Assembly: GCF_031458325.1 (NCBI RefSeq)
Contig: NZ_JAVDYG010000001.1
Coordinates: 4,092,001-4,156,000, forward strand
Direction of reading: 5' to 3'
Length of the DNA stretch: 64,000 nt
Source of the DNA: Nocardioides marmoribigeumensis
GTDB lineage: Bacteria > Actinomycetota > Actinomycetes > Propionibacteriales > Nocardioidaceae
Under the pieces are notes generated by a model. That model was not told the origin of the DNA. It worked only from the letters and a program-made list of their open reading frames with translations, and did not search any database. The position numbers were made by a program, and so were the translations under genes. Positions 15,127-23,668 of the stretch are shown piece after piece. Position 1 is the first letter of the stretch; each line of letters begins with the position of its first letter.

Positions 15127-16644
15127 TCAGAGCAGGTCGAAGGCCTTGACCGCGGTCTCGTAGACGCCGTAGGCCAGCGCGAGTCCGGCGATCCCCCAGG
15201 CGATCGGCAGCAGCGCGCCGGAGTGCTCGGTGTGGTCGCGCGTCGCCTTGCCGTGGGTCTCCTTCGACGCGGTGTCGGCGTGGTCGCCGCTCTCGTGGAA
15301 CTTCTCGGCGACCGGGCGGATCATCAGGTTGGCCACGAAGCCCACGGCCAGCACCGCGACCATGGTGAGCAGCGCGGGGTGGTAGTCGGCAGCGGTCAGC
15401 TTGCCGACCTCGCCCTGCGAGTCGAGGATCCCGTTGACGATGAGGGGACCGGCGATCCCGGCGGCCGACCACGCGGTCAGCAGCCGGCCGTGGATCGCGC
15501 CGACCTGGAAGGTGCCGAACAGGTCGCGCAGGTAGGCCGGGGCCGTCGAGAAGCCGCCGCCGTAGAAGCTGATGATGATCCCCGCGAACAGCACGAACAG
15601 CACGATGCTGCTCGACCCGACGAAGGCGAGCAGGAGGTAGAGCGCGATCCCGGCGCCGAGGTAGAGCGTGTAGTTGTTCTTGCGGCCGAGGTAGTCCGAG
15701 GACGTGGACCAGACGAAGCGCCCCGCCATGTTGAACAGCGACAGGACCCCGACGAAGCCGGCTGCGGCCGCGGCGTCGACCGTGCTGTTGCCGTTCGCGC
15801 CCCGGAAGAAGTCGCCGACCATCGGAGCGGCCTGCTCGAGGATGCCGATGCCGGCGGTGACGTTGCAGAACAGCGCCACCCACAGCAGCCAGAACGCCGG
15901 GGTCCGGAGCGCGTTGGCCGCCGAGACGTTGGCCGTGGTGACGAGGTCCTTCGTCTCGGTGCGGTCGGGCACGAAGCCCTCGGGGGCCCAGCCCTCCGGT
16001 GGGACGCGGACCAGCCACGCGCCGAAGAGCATGACGACGAGGTAGACGAGGCCGAGGGTCACGAACATCTTGGCCACGGCCGACCCGCTCGCGATGGCGG
16101 ACGGGCCGGCGAAGTCGGCGTCGAAGACGCGCAGCAGCTTGCTCTCCAGCGGGCTCGCGATCATCGCGCCGCCCCCGAAGCCCATGATCGCCATGCCGGT
16201 GGCGAGGCCGGGCCGGTCGGGGAACCACTTGATCAGCGTCGAGACCGGCGAGATGTAGCCGATGCCGAGACCGATGCCGCCGATGACGCCGTAGCCGAGG
16301 TAGAGCAGCCACAGCTGCCCCGTCGCGATGCCGGCGGCGCCGACCAGGAAGCCCACCGACCAGCACGCGGCGGCGGCGGCCATCGCGCGGCGCGGGCCGC
16401 CGGTGTCGACCCACGTGCCGAACAGCGCCGCGCTCAGCCCGAGCATCACGATCGCCAGCGAGAACACGAAGCCGACGGCGGTGAGCGAGGAGTCGAAGTG
16501 CTTGACCAGGGAGGACTTGTAGACGCTGGTGGCGTAGGCCTGCCCGATGCACAGGTGGACCGCGAGCGCGGCCGGGGGAATGAGCCAGCGGTTGAAGCCG
16601 GCGCCGGCGACGGTGCGCTCGCGCTCCAGGACGGCGAGGGACAT
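15127..16644 (-). CDS. OFA-family MFS transporter (oxalate/formate antiporter-like)
   Basis: A roughly 505-residue, 12-helix major facilitator. It opens MSLAVLERERTVAGAGFNRWL and has the family landmarks GQAYATSVYKSSL in helix 1, GTWVDTGGPRRAM in the 2-3 loop, GIGLGIGYISPVSTLIKWFPDRPGL spanning helices 4-5 (quoted as positions about 140-165), and SSDYLGRKNNYTLYLG between helices 8 and 9. OFA members exchange organic anions such as oxalate/formate or take up monocarboxylates. I chose the ATG at 16642-16644, with GGGAGG upstream. It is a single gene between the lipocalin-like gene and the AraC regulator. The substrate is not predictable. Confidence 0.85.
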   Translation of the reverse strand: MSLAVLERERTVAGAGFNRWLIPPAALAVHLCIGQAYATSVYKSSLVKHFDSSLTAVGFVFSLAIVMLGLSAALFGTWVDTGGPRRAMAAAAACWSVGFLVGAAGIATGQLWLLYLGYGVIGGIGLGIGYISPVSTLIKWFPDRPGLATGMAIMGFGGGAMIASPLESKLLRVFDADFAGPSAIASGSAVAKMFVTLGLVYLVVMLFGAWLVRVPPEGWAPEGFVPDRTETKDLVTTANVSAANALRTPAFWLLWVALFCNVTAGIGILEQAAPMVGDFFRGANGNSTVDAAAAAGFVGVLSLFNMAGRFVWSTSSDYLGRKNNYTLYLGAGIALYLLLAFVGSSSIVLFVLFAGIIISFYGGGFSTAPAYLRDLFGTFQVGAIHGRLLTAWSAAGIAGPLIVNGILDSQGEVGKLTAADYHPALLTMVAVLAVGFVANLMIRPVAEKFHESGDHADTASKETHGKATRDHTEHSGALLPIAWGIAGLALAYGVYETAVKAFDLL

Positions 16645-16702
16645 GGGGGACCTCCCGAGATGTCGTGTGACCCGGGCCACGACTTACCCATCCCGTGACG
16701 TC

Positions 16703-17767
16703 TCAACCAGATCGGTCCTGGAGACCACCGGGGCCTCGCGCCGCGACGTACGCCGCCGGGGTCGTCCCGTGCCACCGCCTGAACGCGTGGATGAAGCTCG
16801 ACGCCTCGGCGTAGCCCAGCCGCAGGGCGGTGTCCTCGACCCCGAGCCGAGCCCGGGTGAGCAGCTCGGTCGACAACGAGGCGCGCACCTCGTCGAGGAG
16901 CTCCTGGTAGGTCGTGCCCTGCTCCGCCAGCCTCCGACGCAGGGTCCGCACGCTCAGGCCCAGGTCGCGCGCCACCCCCTCCATCGGCGCGCCCCGGGCG
17001 AGGTGCTGGGTGATGAGCACCCGGGTCTGCTGGGTGACGCCGGTGCGGGCCCGGCGGCGCGACACCACGTCCTCGCACAGCGCCTCGCTCATCGCGCGCG
17101 ACTGCGGGTTGGCCTGCGGCAGCGGCAGGTCGAGGTGGGCGGGGTCGAGGACGAGCGCGCTCCGCGCCGCGGCGTACGACGGCACGCGGCCGAACACCTC
17201 GCGCGCGGCCTCGTCGGTGGTCGGCGACGAGGGGCCCTCGGCGGCGAGGTCGAGGCCGAGCAGCGGGAGCCGGCGCGCGAGCAGCTCCCCCGCCACGCTG
17301 TGGATCGCGGCCAGGTCGCGCTCGACCAGGAAGGCCCGCACGTCGGTGGGCAGCCGGTGCTCGTCGACGGCGAGCACGAGGCGACCGTCCTCCAGCGTGG
17401 GCTGCGGGATCGCGAAGGTGAAGCTCAGGTCGAGGTAGCGCAGCGCCACGTTGAGCGCGTCGACCAACGTCGGGCTGGACAGCAGCGCGAAGCCGAGGAT
17501 CCCGAACGTGCTGACGTGGTAGCCGCGCCCGACCGAGACCCCGCTGACCCGAGGGGCCGCCCGCCGCAGGTTGCGCACCACGCGCAGCTCCTGCTCGGCG
17601 GTGACCAGCCGCTCGTGGTCGGCGAGCTCCCCGACGCGCAGCCCGGTGCCCGCGAGCAGCGTCGACGAGCCGACCCCCGCCGCGGCCCCGGCCTCGAGCA
17701 GGACCGCGATGCCCGCGACGCCGCGCGCGAACGCCCAGTCGTGCGCCGCCGGGCGCTCCAGCACCAT
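16703..17767 (-). CDS. AraC-family transcriptional regulator
   Basis: The 354-residue product has an N-terminal arabinose-binding-like domain (residues about 20-200, with GVSVGRGYHVSTFGILGFAL) of the PF12625 type and a C-terminal HTH_18 pair. These are HLARGAPMEGVARDLGLSVR followed by RLAEQGTTYQELLDE, and LTRARLGVEDTALRLGYAEA followed by SSFIHAFRRWHGTTPAAY. That last motif is the classical AraC signature. It is transcribed divergently from the monooxygenase at 17861 across a 93-bp gap, so it is the likely regulator of that gene. Members of this subfamily (OruR/ArgR2-like) often control oxidative catabolism of lipids or amino acids. Confidence 0.88.
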   Translation of the reverse strand: MVLERPAAHDWAFARGVAGIAVLLEAGAAAGVGSSTLLAGTGLRVGELADHERLVTAEQELRVVRNLRRAAPRVSGVSVGRGYHVSTFGILGFALLSSPTLVDALNVALRYLDLSFTFAIPQPTLEDGRLVLAVDEHRLPTDVRAFLVERDLAAIHSVAGELLARRLPLLGLDLAAEGPSSPTTDEAAREVFGRVPSYAAARSALVLDPAHLDLPLPQANPQSRAMSEALCEDVVSRRRARTGVTQQTRVLITQHLARGAPMEGVARDLGLSVRTLRRRLAEQGTTYQELLDEVRASLSTELLTRARLGVEDTALRLGYAEASSFIHAFRRWHGTTPAAYVAARGPGGLQDRSG

Positions 17768-17860
17768 GAGCCCCAGTCTGCCGCGGGTTGGCCGGAATTG
17801 TGGATCGACTGTCCGCGGAAGACTCCGCACGGAGCCCCCGCGTTCCCTAGGTTTCCTCCC

Positions 17861-19345
17861 ATGACCTCGCACCAGAGCCCCCGAGTGATCGTGATCGGCG
17901 CCGGCTTCGGCGGCCTCAGCGTCGCCGCCGAGCTGCTCCGCCGCGGCCACACCGACGTCACCGTGCTGGAGAAGGCCGACGACGTGGGCGGGGTGTGGCG
18001 CGAGAACGACTACCCCGGGGCGGCCTGCGACGTCCCCTCCTCGCTCTACTCCTGGTCGTGGGCGCCCAACCCCGACTGGCCCCGCCGCTACTCCGAGCAG
18101 GCCGACATCCTCGATTACATCCGTGGTGTCGCCGACCGGGCGGGCCTGCGCGGGCTGGTGCGCACCGGCGTACGCGTGGTGTCGGCGGCGTGGGACGAGG
18201 ACCGCGCGGTCTGGCTGGTCAGCACCGAGGCCGGCGAGGTGCTCGAGGCCGAGGTACTCGTCCCGGCGCTGGGCCAGCTCTCCGAGCCCGTGGTCCCGGC
18301 ACTGCCCGGCGCCGAGGAGTTCACCGGGCCGGCCTTCCACTCCGCGCTGTGGGACCACGACGTCGACCTGGCGGGCAAGCGCGTCGCCGTGATCGGCACC
18401 GGCGCGAGCGCGATCCAGTTCGTGCCCGCGATCGTGGACCGCGTCGGCTCGATGACCGTCTTCCAGCGCTCGGCGCCGTACGTCGTGCCGAAGCCGGACC
18501 GTGCCTACACCTCGCTGCACACCCGCGCCTTCAACCGGCTCCCCCGCACCCAGCAGGCCGGCCGCCGGCTCACCCGTGCCGTGTCGGAGCGGTTCAACGA
18601 GTCGCTGATCCAGGGCGGCGACTGGATGACCAAGGTCCAGGAGCAGATCTGGCGGGCGACCCTGCGACGCCAGGTGCCGGACAAGGCGCTGCGCGACAAG
18701 CTGCGCCCCGACTACCCCATCGGCTGCAAGCGGCTGCTGTTCTCCAACGAGTGGTACCCCGCCCTCGCCCGCGAGCACGTCGACGTGGTCACCCACGCCG
18801 TCACGGGCCTGACCGAGGACGGCGTCCTGGCCGGCGACGGGACCGTGCACCCCGCCGACGTGGTCATCTACGGCACCGGTTTCGCGGCGACGGAGTTCCT
18901 GCGCTCGATCGAGGTCACCGGCCGCGACGACGCCGACCTGCACACGGTCTGGAAGGACGGGGCGTTCGCCCACCTCGGCCTGACCGTGAGCGGCTTCCCC
19001 AACTTCTTCTGCGTCTACGGGCCCAACACCAACCTGGGCGGCTCGTCGATCATCCAGATGCTCGAGGCACAGGCGGGCTACGTCGGCCAGGCCGTCGACC
19101 TGCTCACCTCGGGCCGCGCCGCCGCGCTCGACCTCCGCGAGGAGGTCGGCAAGGCCTACGACGACGAGATGCAGACCCGGCTGGCCGACAGCGTCTGGAC
19201 CGGCTGCGGGTCGTGGTACGAGGACTCCTCGGGCCGGGTGAGCACCAACTGGCCCGGCCTGGTCGCGGAGTACGAGGAGCGCTGCGCCCACCTCGACCCG
19301 GCCGACTTCGACCTCCTCCCCTCCCGGGCGCCGGTCACAGCCTGA
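17861..19345 (+). CDS. Baeyer-Villiger-type flavin monooxygenase
   Basis: The 494-residue protein has two Rossmann motifs, GAGFGG (residues 13-18, FAD) and GTGASA (about 181, NADPH). Between them it has the Baeyer-Villiger fingerprint F-x-G-x-x-x-H-x-x-x-W-D (FTGPAFHSALWD). Later motifs VIYGTGF and GPNTNLGGSSII are typical of this class. The enzymes insert oxygen next to ketones or oxidise steroids and cyclic ketones with NADPH. The ATG at 17861 begins the conserved strand. It is divergent from the AraC regulator, and its 3' end overlaps the PhzF gene by 11 bases on the other strand. The substrate is unknown. Confidence 0.9.
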   Translation: MTSHQSPRVIVIGAGFGGLSVAAELLRRGHTDVTVLEKADDVGGVWRENDYPGAACDVPSSLYSWSWAPNPDWPRRYSEQADILDYIRGVADRAGLRGLVRTGVRVVSAAWDEDRAVWLVSTEAGEVLEAEVLVPALGQLSEPVVPALPGAEEFTGPAFHSALWDHDVDLAGKRVAVIGTGASAIQFVPAIVDRVGSMTVFQRSAPYVVPKPDRAYTSLHTRAFNRLPRTQQAGRRLTRAVSERFNESLIQGGDWMTKVQEQIWRATLRRQVPDKALRDKLRPDYPIGCKRLLFSNEWYPALAREHVDVVTHAVTGLTEDGVLAGDGTVHPADVVIYGTGFAATEFLRSIEVTGRDDADLHTVWKDGAFAHLGLTVSGFPNFFCVYGPNTNLGGSSIIQMLEAQAGYVGQAVDLLTSGRAAALDLREEVGKAYDDEMQTRLADSVWTGCGSWYEDSSGRVSTNWPGLVAEYEERCAHLDPADFDLLPSRAPVTA

Positions 19346-20174
19346 CGGAGCCCGTCACCACGGTCACGACGTCGCCGCCGACCCAGATCCGGTCGGCGGA
19401 CTCCGCCTCGACGTGCACGCGGCCGTCGCGGTGGAGCGCGTGTCCCTGCCCCGCGACGTACGACGAGGGGAGGCGTCCGGCGCCGATGAGCCACTGGGCG
19501 AGGCCGGCGTTGAGGGAGCCGGTGACCGGGTCCTCCCAGGCGCCGTCGCCGCCGTCGAAGAAGGCGCGGACCTCGACGTCCTTGCCGAGGGCGGGCGCCT
19601 CGGCCCAGCGCCCGACGAGCCCCCACTTGAGGCCGCCGGACCGTGACTGGTCGACGCGTGCGGCCAGCACCGCCTGGGCCGAGACCAGCTCGAGGGCCAC
19701 CCAGCCCGGGCCGTTGTCCACCCAGGCCGCCCCGACCACGTCCTCGCGGCGGATCCCGGAGGCGGCGACGACCCGTTCCAGCGTCACGTCGTCGACCTCG
19801 CCCGACCGGACCAGCGGCGGCGCGGCGAACGCGAGCCGCTCGCCGCGGCGTACCTCCACGAGCCCGACGCCGCACTCCTGCACCACGACGTCGTCGCGGG
19901 CCGGCACTCCCCCGGCCTCGAACCACGCGTGGGCGGTGCCCAGCGTCGGGTGCCCGGCGAACGGCAGCTCGGTGCTCGTGGTGAAGATGCGGACCGCGTA
20001 GTCGGCCGCGGGGTCCGTCGGCGGCAGCAGGAACGTCGTCTCCGACAGGTTGGTCCAGCGGGCGAAGGCCTGCATCGCCTCGTCGTCGAGCCCGTCCGCG
20101 TCGTGCACCACCGCGAGGGCGTTGCCGAGACCGGGCACGGCGGAGAAGACGTCGACCTGGCGGAAGGGGCGCAT
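19335..20174 (-). CDS. PhzF family isomerase
   Basis: A 279-residue PhzF-fold protein. It opens MRPFRQVDVFSAVPGLGNALAV, then has the conserved SETTFLLPP with the catalytic Glu of the family, VRIFTTSTELPFAGHPTLGTAH (positions about 62-83), and the second-half mirror WEDPVTGSLNAGLAQWL. PhzF catalyses an isomerisation in phenazine synthesis, but most family members outside phenazine clusters have unknown substrates, and no phenazine genes are near. The tail-to-tail overlap with the monooxygenase gene is 11 bases. The upstream gap to the divergent MFS gene is 57 bases. Confidence 0.88.
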   Translation of the reverse strand: MRPFRQVDVFSAVPGLGNALAVVHDADGLDDEAMQAFARWTNLSETTFLLPPTDPAADYAVRIFTTSTELPFAGHPTLGTAHAWFEAGGVPARDDVVVQECGVGLVEVRRGERLAFAAPPLVRSGEVDDVTLERVVAASGIRREDVVGAAWVDNGPGWVALELVSAQAVLAARVDQSRSGGLKWGLVGRWAEAPALGKDVEVRAFFDGGDGAWEDPVTGSLNAGLAQWLIGAGRLPSSYVAGQGHALHRDGRVHVEAESADRIWVGGDVVTVVTGSVRL

Positions 20175-20231
20175 GGGCCGAGTATCCCGCCGGTCCGGTT
20201 GGCCGCGATCGAGGAGTAACGTCCCGACCTC

Positions 20232-21467
20232 GTGACCTCCCCGCTCTCCCGTGCCGTCGACCGGATCGTCCCGCCCCGCCTGGGCCGCGACTTCCGGCTG
20301 CTGCTCGGCAGCTCGTGGGTGAGCAACCTCGGTGACGGGATCGCCCTGTCCGCGGCTCCGCTGCTGGTCGCGTCGGTCACGCGCGACCCGCTGCTGGTCT
20401 CGCTCGCCGCCCTGCTGCAGCGGCTGCCGTGGCTGGTGGTCGGCCTGTACGCCGGGGTGCTGGCCGACCGCCTCGACCGCCGGGTGATGACCGTGGTCGT
20501 CGAGCTCGCCCGGGCCGCGGTGCTCGGGGTCCTGACGCTGAGCATCGTGACCGGCACGGTGCAGGTCTGGCTGGTGCTGGGGGCCTCGTTCCTGCTCGGC
20601 GTCACCGAGACCTTCGCCGACACGGCGGCGCCGGCGATGCTGCCGATGCTGGTGGAGCGGCGCGACCTCGGGATCGCCAACGCCCGGCTGATGTTCGGCT
20701 TCCTCACGCTCAACCAGCTGGCCGGGCCGCCGATCGGCGCGTTCCTGTTCGCGGCCGGCACGGCCTACCCGTTCGTCGTGCAGGCCGTCGCCGTCGCGCT
20801 CGGTGCCCTGCTGGTCGCGCGCCTGCGGCTGCCGGAGCTGCCGGCGCGCCAGCCCAGCCACGTGCGCCGCGACGTGGCTGAGGGGTTCCGCTGGCTGCTC
20901 GCCCACCCGCCGGTCCGGACGCTCGCGCTGACGATCCTGGTCTTCAACGTCACCTGGGGATGCTCGTGGGCGGTCCTCGTGCTCTACGCCCAGGAGCGGC
21001 TCGGGCTGGGCGACATCGGCTTCGGCCTGCTCACCACGGTCTCGGCCGTCGGCGGGCTGCTGGGCACCGCGTCGTACGGCTTCATCGAGCGGCGCGTCCA
21101 CCTCGGGGTCGTGATGCGCGTCGGACTCGTCATCGAGACGCTGACCCACCTCGGTCTGGCGCTGACCACCTCGCCGGTGGTGGCGATGGCGATCATGTTC
21201 GTCTTCGGTGCGCACGCCTTCATCTGGGGCACGACCTCGCGCACGGTCCGCCAGCGCGCGGTGCCGACCGCGTTCCAGGGCAGGGTGTCCAGCGTCTACA
21301 TGCTGGGCCTGATGGGCGGCCTGGTGATCGGCCAGGCGCTGGCGGGGCCGATCGCGCGCCTGGGCGGGATCACCGCGCCGTTCTGGTTCGCAGCGGTCGG
21401 GTCCGCGCTGATGCTGGTCCTGGTGTGGCGCCGGCTGATGCTCATCGCCCACGCCGAGGCGGACTGA
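20232..21467 (+). CDS. MFS transporter (EntS/MFS_3-like exporter)
   Basis: The 411-residue protein has 11-12 hydrophobic segments. The N-terminal SSWVSNLGDGIALSAAPLLV and the loop GVLADRLDRRVMTVVVE (the MFS motif A region) match the MFS_3/enterobactin-exporter group, as does TFADTAAPAMLPMLV after helix 4. These exporters move small amphipathic compounds using the proton gradient. The GTG at 20232 is the earliest start after the stop codons and begins the conserved sequence. It appears to head a plus-strand set, with the metallophosphoesterase gene starting 37 bases downstream. Confidence 0.83.
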   Translation: MTSPLSRAVDRIVPPRLGRDFRLLLGSSWVSNLGDGIALSAAPLLVASVTRDPLLVSLAALLQRLPWLVVGLYAGVLADRLDRRVMTVVVELARAAVLGVLTLSIVTGTVQVWLVLGASFLLGVTETFADTAAPAMLPMLVERRDLGIANARLMFGFLTLNQLAGPPIGAFLFAAGTAYPFVVQAVAVALGALLVARLRLPELPARQPSHVRRDVAEGFRWLLAHPPVRTLALTILVFNVTWGCSWAVLVLYAQERLGLGDIGFGLLTTVSAVGGLLGTASYGFIERRVHLGVVMRVGLVIETLTHLGLALTTSPVVAMAIMFVFGAHAFIWGTTSRTVRQRAVPTAFQGRVSSVYMLGLMGGLVIGQALAGPIARLGGITAPFWFAAVGSALMLVLVWRRLMLIAHAEAD

Positions 21468-21504
21468 CCTCGACAGGCTCGTCCACCGTCAGGAGGATGC
21501 CTCC

Positions 21505-22242
21505 ATGGCCCGTCTCGTCGTCGCCCACCTGAGCGACACCCACTTCGGGGTCCCGGGTGCCGCCCGACGCGTGCGCCTGGCGCTCGACCACCTGCACGGC
21601 ATGTCGCCGGTGCCCGGCCTGCTCGTCGTCTCGGGTGACGTCACCGACCACGGCCTGCCGGAGGAGTACGCCGAGGCGCGGGCCGTGCTCGACACGTGGA
21701 GCGGCGTGCTGGCCGTCTGCCCGGGCAACCACGACGTGCGGGCGGCGTACGTCGAGGCCTTCGGCCCGACCGAGACCGTGGTGACCCACTCCGGGCGGCG
21801 CTTCGTGCTGCTCGACAGCCTGGTCGACGCGGTCGACGGGGTGCGCACCGACCCGGGCCACCTCGCCGAGGGATCCCTTGCCTGGTTGGAGGAACGGCTC
21901 ACCGAGGACGACTCCCCCACGTTCGTGGTGCTGCACCACCCGCCGGCCGACCTGGGCCTCGGGCTGATGGACCCGATCAAGCTCGACAACGGGCCGGCGC
22001 TCGCCACGGTGGTCGCCCGGCACCCGCACGTCGTCGCGACGCTGGTCGGTCACGCCCACACGATGGGCAGCGCGTCGTTCGCCGGCCGGCCGTTGCTGGT
22101 CGGCGGCGGGTGCGTCTCGACGGTCACTCACGACGCCGAGGCGCTGCCGGTGCTCTGGATGGACGCGCCGGTGAGCCTCGCGCTGCACCTCCACGCCGAC
22201 GACGGCTCGCTGGTCACCCACTGGCGGGCCCTCCCGGCATGA
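21505..22242 (+). CDS. Metallophosphoesterase (3',5'-cAMP phosphodiesterase-like)
   Basis: The 245-residue product contains the full calcineurin-like metal-binding set in order: LSDTHFG (D-x-H), VVSGDVTDHG (G-D), PGNHDVR (GNHD), VLHHPPAD and VGHAHTMG (GH-x-H). The spacing fits class III cyclic-nucleotide phosphodiesterases (CpdA-like), with two divalent metals in the site. Substrates range from cAMP to various phosphodiesters. An acceptable Shine-Dalgarno (AGGAGG at about 21490) precedes the ATG. Its stop overlaps the next ATG (ATGA, 22239-22242), so the next gene is translationally coupled. Confidence 0.88.
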   Translation: MARLVVAHLSDTHFGVPGAARRVRLALDHLHGMSPVPGLLVVSGDVTDHGLPEEYAEARAVLDTWSGVLAVCPGNHDVRAAYVEAFGPTETVVTHSGRRFVLLDSLVDAVDGVRTDPGHLAEGSLAWLEERLTEDDSPTFVVLHHPPADLGLGLMDPIKLDNGPALATVVARHPHVVATLVGHAHTMGSASFAGRPLLVGGGCVSTVTHDAEALPVLWMDAPVSLALHLHADDGSLVTHWRALPA

Positions 22243-23147
22243 GGCACGACGGTGCCGTGCCCCTCTCGGGTGGCAACGCCTCGGGCGAGGTCGTGCGCGT
22301 CGGCGACGAGGTGCACAAGCCGTGGCTGCCCACCTCGGACCGCGTGGTGGCCTTCACCCGGCGGCTCCGCGAGCGCGGTCTCGACGTGCCCGAGCACCGG
22401 CGGGGTGACGACGGCTGCCTGGTGCTCGACCACGTCCCGGGCACCCTCGCGCTCGACCTCGCTCCGCTCGACCTCGACACCGTCCGCGCCGTCGGGGCCC
22501 TGGTCAGGTCGCTGCACGACACGAGCGAGGGCCTCGAGGTGCCCGACGACTGGGAGGTGCTCCTCCCCGCCGACGACCCCGACCTGCTGTGCCACCACGA
22601 CGTCGCGACGTGGAACCTCCTGGTCGACGGCTCCCGGCTCGTCCTCGTGGACTGGGACGGGGCCGGGCCGTCCACGCGCCTGTGGGACCTGGCCTACGCC
22701 GCGATCTCGTTCGCCCACCTGTTCCCCGGCGCCGACCCGGCCGCCTCCGCCGAGCGGCTCGCCGCGCTCGTCGACGGCTACGACGCGGACGCCGCCCTGC
22801 GGACCGCGCTCCCCGATGCGATGGTGCGACGGGCCGGGGCGATGCACGAGCTGCTGCGGTCCTCGCACGGGTTGGGGCGCGAGCCCTGGTCGTCGATGTA
22901 CGCCGACGGGCACGGCCGGCACTGGCGCGACACGACGGCGTACGTCGCTCGGCACCGTGACGACTGGGTCCGTGCCCTGCGGCCGGCCCCGACGTGCGCC
23001 TGCGACCCGTGGAGGACGCCGACCTCGACGTCCTCTTCGCGCACGAGTCCGACCCCGAGGCCGCCGCGATGGCGGGCTTCCCCTCGCGCGACCGGGAGCG
23101 GTTCGAGGCGCACTGGGCCAGGCTCCGCAGCGACGAGAGCCTGGTGA
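22239..23147 (+). CDS. APH-family phosphotransferase with anomalous C-terminal extension
   Basis: The first 250 residues are a small kinase of the aminoglycoside phosphotransferase fold: VLDHVPGTLALDL in the nucleotide lobe, the catalytic loop LLCHHDVATWNLLV (H-D-x-x-x-x-N), and the metal-binding LVLVDWDGAGPSTRLWDLAY. The natural domain ends near 22990 (DDWVRALRP). The frame has no stop there and runs 154 bases into the acetyltransferase gene in another frame, adding about 50 Arg/Ser/Pro/Thr-rich residues. A lost stop or a small indel near 22985-22995 is the simplest reason. The natural end should be close to 22990. Confidence 0.75.
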   Translation: MRHDGAVPLSGGNASGEVVRVGDEVHKPWLPTSDRVVAFTRRLRERGLDVPEHRRGDDGCLVLDHVPGTLALDLAPLDLDTVRAVGALVRSLHDTSEGLEVPDDWEVLLPADDPDLLCHHDVATWNLLVDGSRLVLVDWDGAGPSTRLWDLAYAAISFAHLFPGADPAASAERLAALVDGYDADAALRTALPDAMVRRAGAMHELLRSSHGLGREPWSSMYADGHGRHWRDTTAYVARHRDDWVRALRPAPTCACDPWRTPTSTSSSRTSPTPRPPRWRASPRATGSGSRRTGPGSAATRAW

Positions 23148-23422
23148 CCCGCACGGTCGTCGCGGACGGACGGGTGGCCGGCAACATCGGGAGCTGGCCC
23201 GACGACGGGCAGCAGATGCTCGGCTACTGGATCGGGCGCGAGTGGTGGGGCCGCGGCGTCGCCACCCGGGCGGTCGCCCTCGTGCTGGAGGAGGTCCGCG
23301 TGCGGCCCGTGCGGGCCCACGTCGCGGTGCACAACGTGGCCTCGGTGCGGGTGCTCGAGAAGTGCGGGTTCCGGCGCGAGGAGGAGGGCGAGGAGGAGCT
23401 CGTCCTGGTCCTCGACGACTGA
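22994..23422 (+). CDS. GNAT family N-acetyltransferase
   Basis: This is a 142-residue GNAT protein. The opening LRPVEDADLDVLFAHESDPEA matches the RimJ/RimL-like group. The acetyl-CoA motif A is present as YWIGREWWGRGVATRAVALV (the R/Q-x-x-G-x-G/A loop as GRGVA). Motif B is present as AHVAVHNVASVRVLEKCGF, where N-x-x-S-x-x-x-x-x-K-x-G-F binds CoA. It transfers acetyl groups to amines, with the target unknown. GTG 22994 is the first start of the conserved domain. It overlaps the phosphotransferase extension and converges on the reductase remnant two bases past its stop. Confidence 0.88.
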   Translation: MRLRPVEDADLDVLFAHESDPEAAAMAGFPSRDRERFEAHWARLRSDESLVTRTVVADGRVAGNIGSWPDDGQQMLGYWIGREWWGRGVATRAVALVLEEVRVRPVRAHVAVHNVASVRVLEKCGFRREEEGEEELVLVLDD

Positions 23423-23424
23423 GG

Positions 23425-23640
23425 TCACCCCCGGCGCAGCACCATCCACGTCGCCCCCGACTCGGTCCGCATGGCGCTGACCAGCGTGAGCCGTCGCAGG
23501 TCCGGGAAGCCGTCGAACAGCCGTCGGCCCACGGCGACGGGGTCAGCCCGGCCGAGGACACCACGACCTTGTCGACCGAGCTGATGAAGTCGGCGAACGG
23601 CTGCTCGCGGAGGTCCGAGGAGCACCGTGCCCGGGCTCGC
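23425..23640 (-). pseudogene. Remnant of a dihydrofolate-reductase/RibD-type gene
   Basis: Two pieces of one family are visible in different frames. Around 23600-23560 there is DLREQPFADFISSVDKVVV, the stretch after the active site of DHFR-like (RibD C-terminal) proteins. From about 23545 to the stop at 23425 there is DPVAVGRRLFDGFPDL, then LTLVSAMRTESGATWMVL, the usual C-terminus. The roughly 80 residues that should lie between them and the NADPH-binding N-terminus are missing. This is therefore a deletion remnant, not one frameshift. No promoter or start is evident, and it lies between two convergent transcripts. Confidence 0.6.
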
Positions 23641-23668
23641 GACCAGCGAGGCCTCCAGGCGGCGCACC

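Noticed and set aside
14041-16644. Phenazine, antibiotic or other biosynthetic cluster suggested by PhzF and exporters
   Set aside because: No synthases, carrier proteins or phenazine core genes are present. PhzF homologues outside phenazine clusters are common.
16703-19291. Open minus-strand frame of 862 codons extending the AraC gene
   Set aside because: Codons upstream of 17767 are antisense to the monooxygenase gene, with no homology. The AraC protein starts at 17767.
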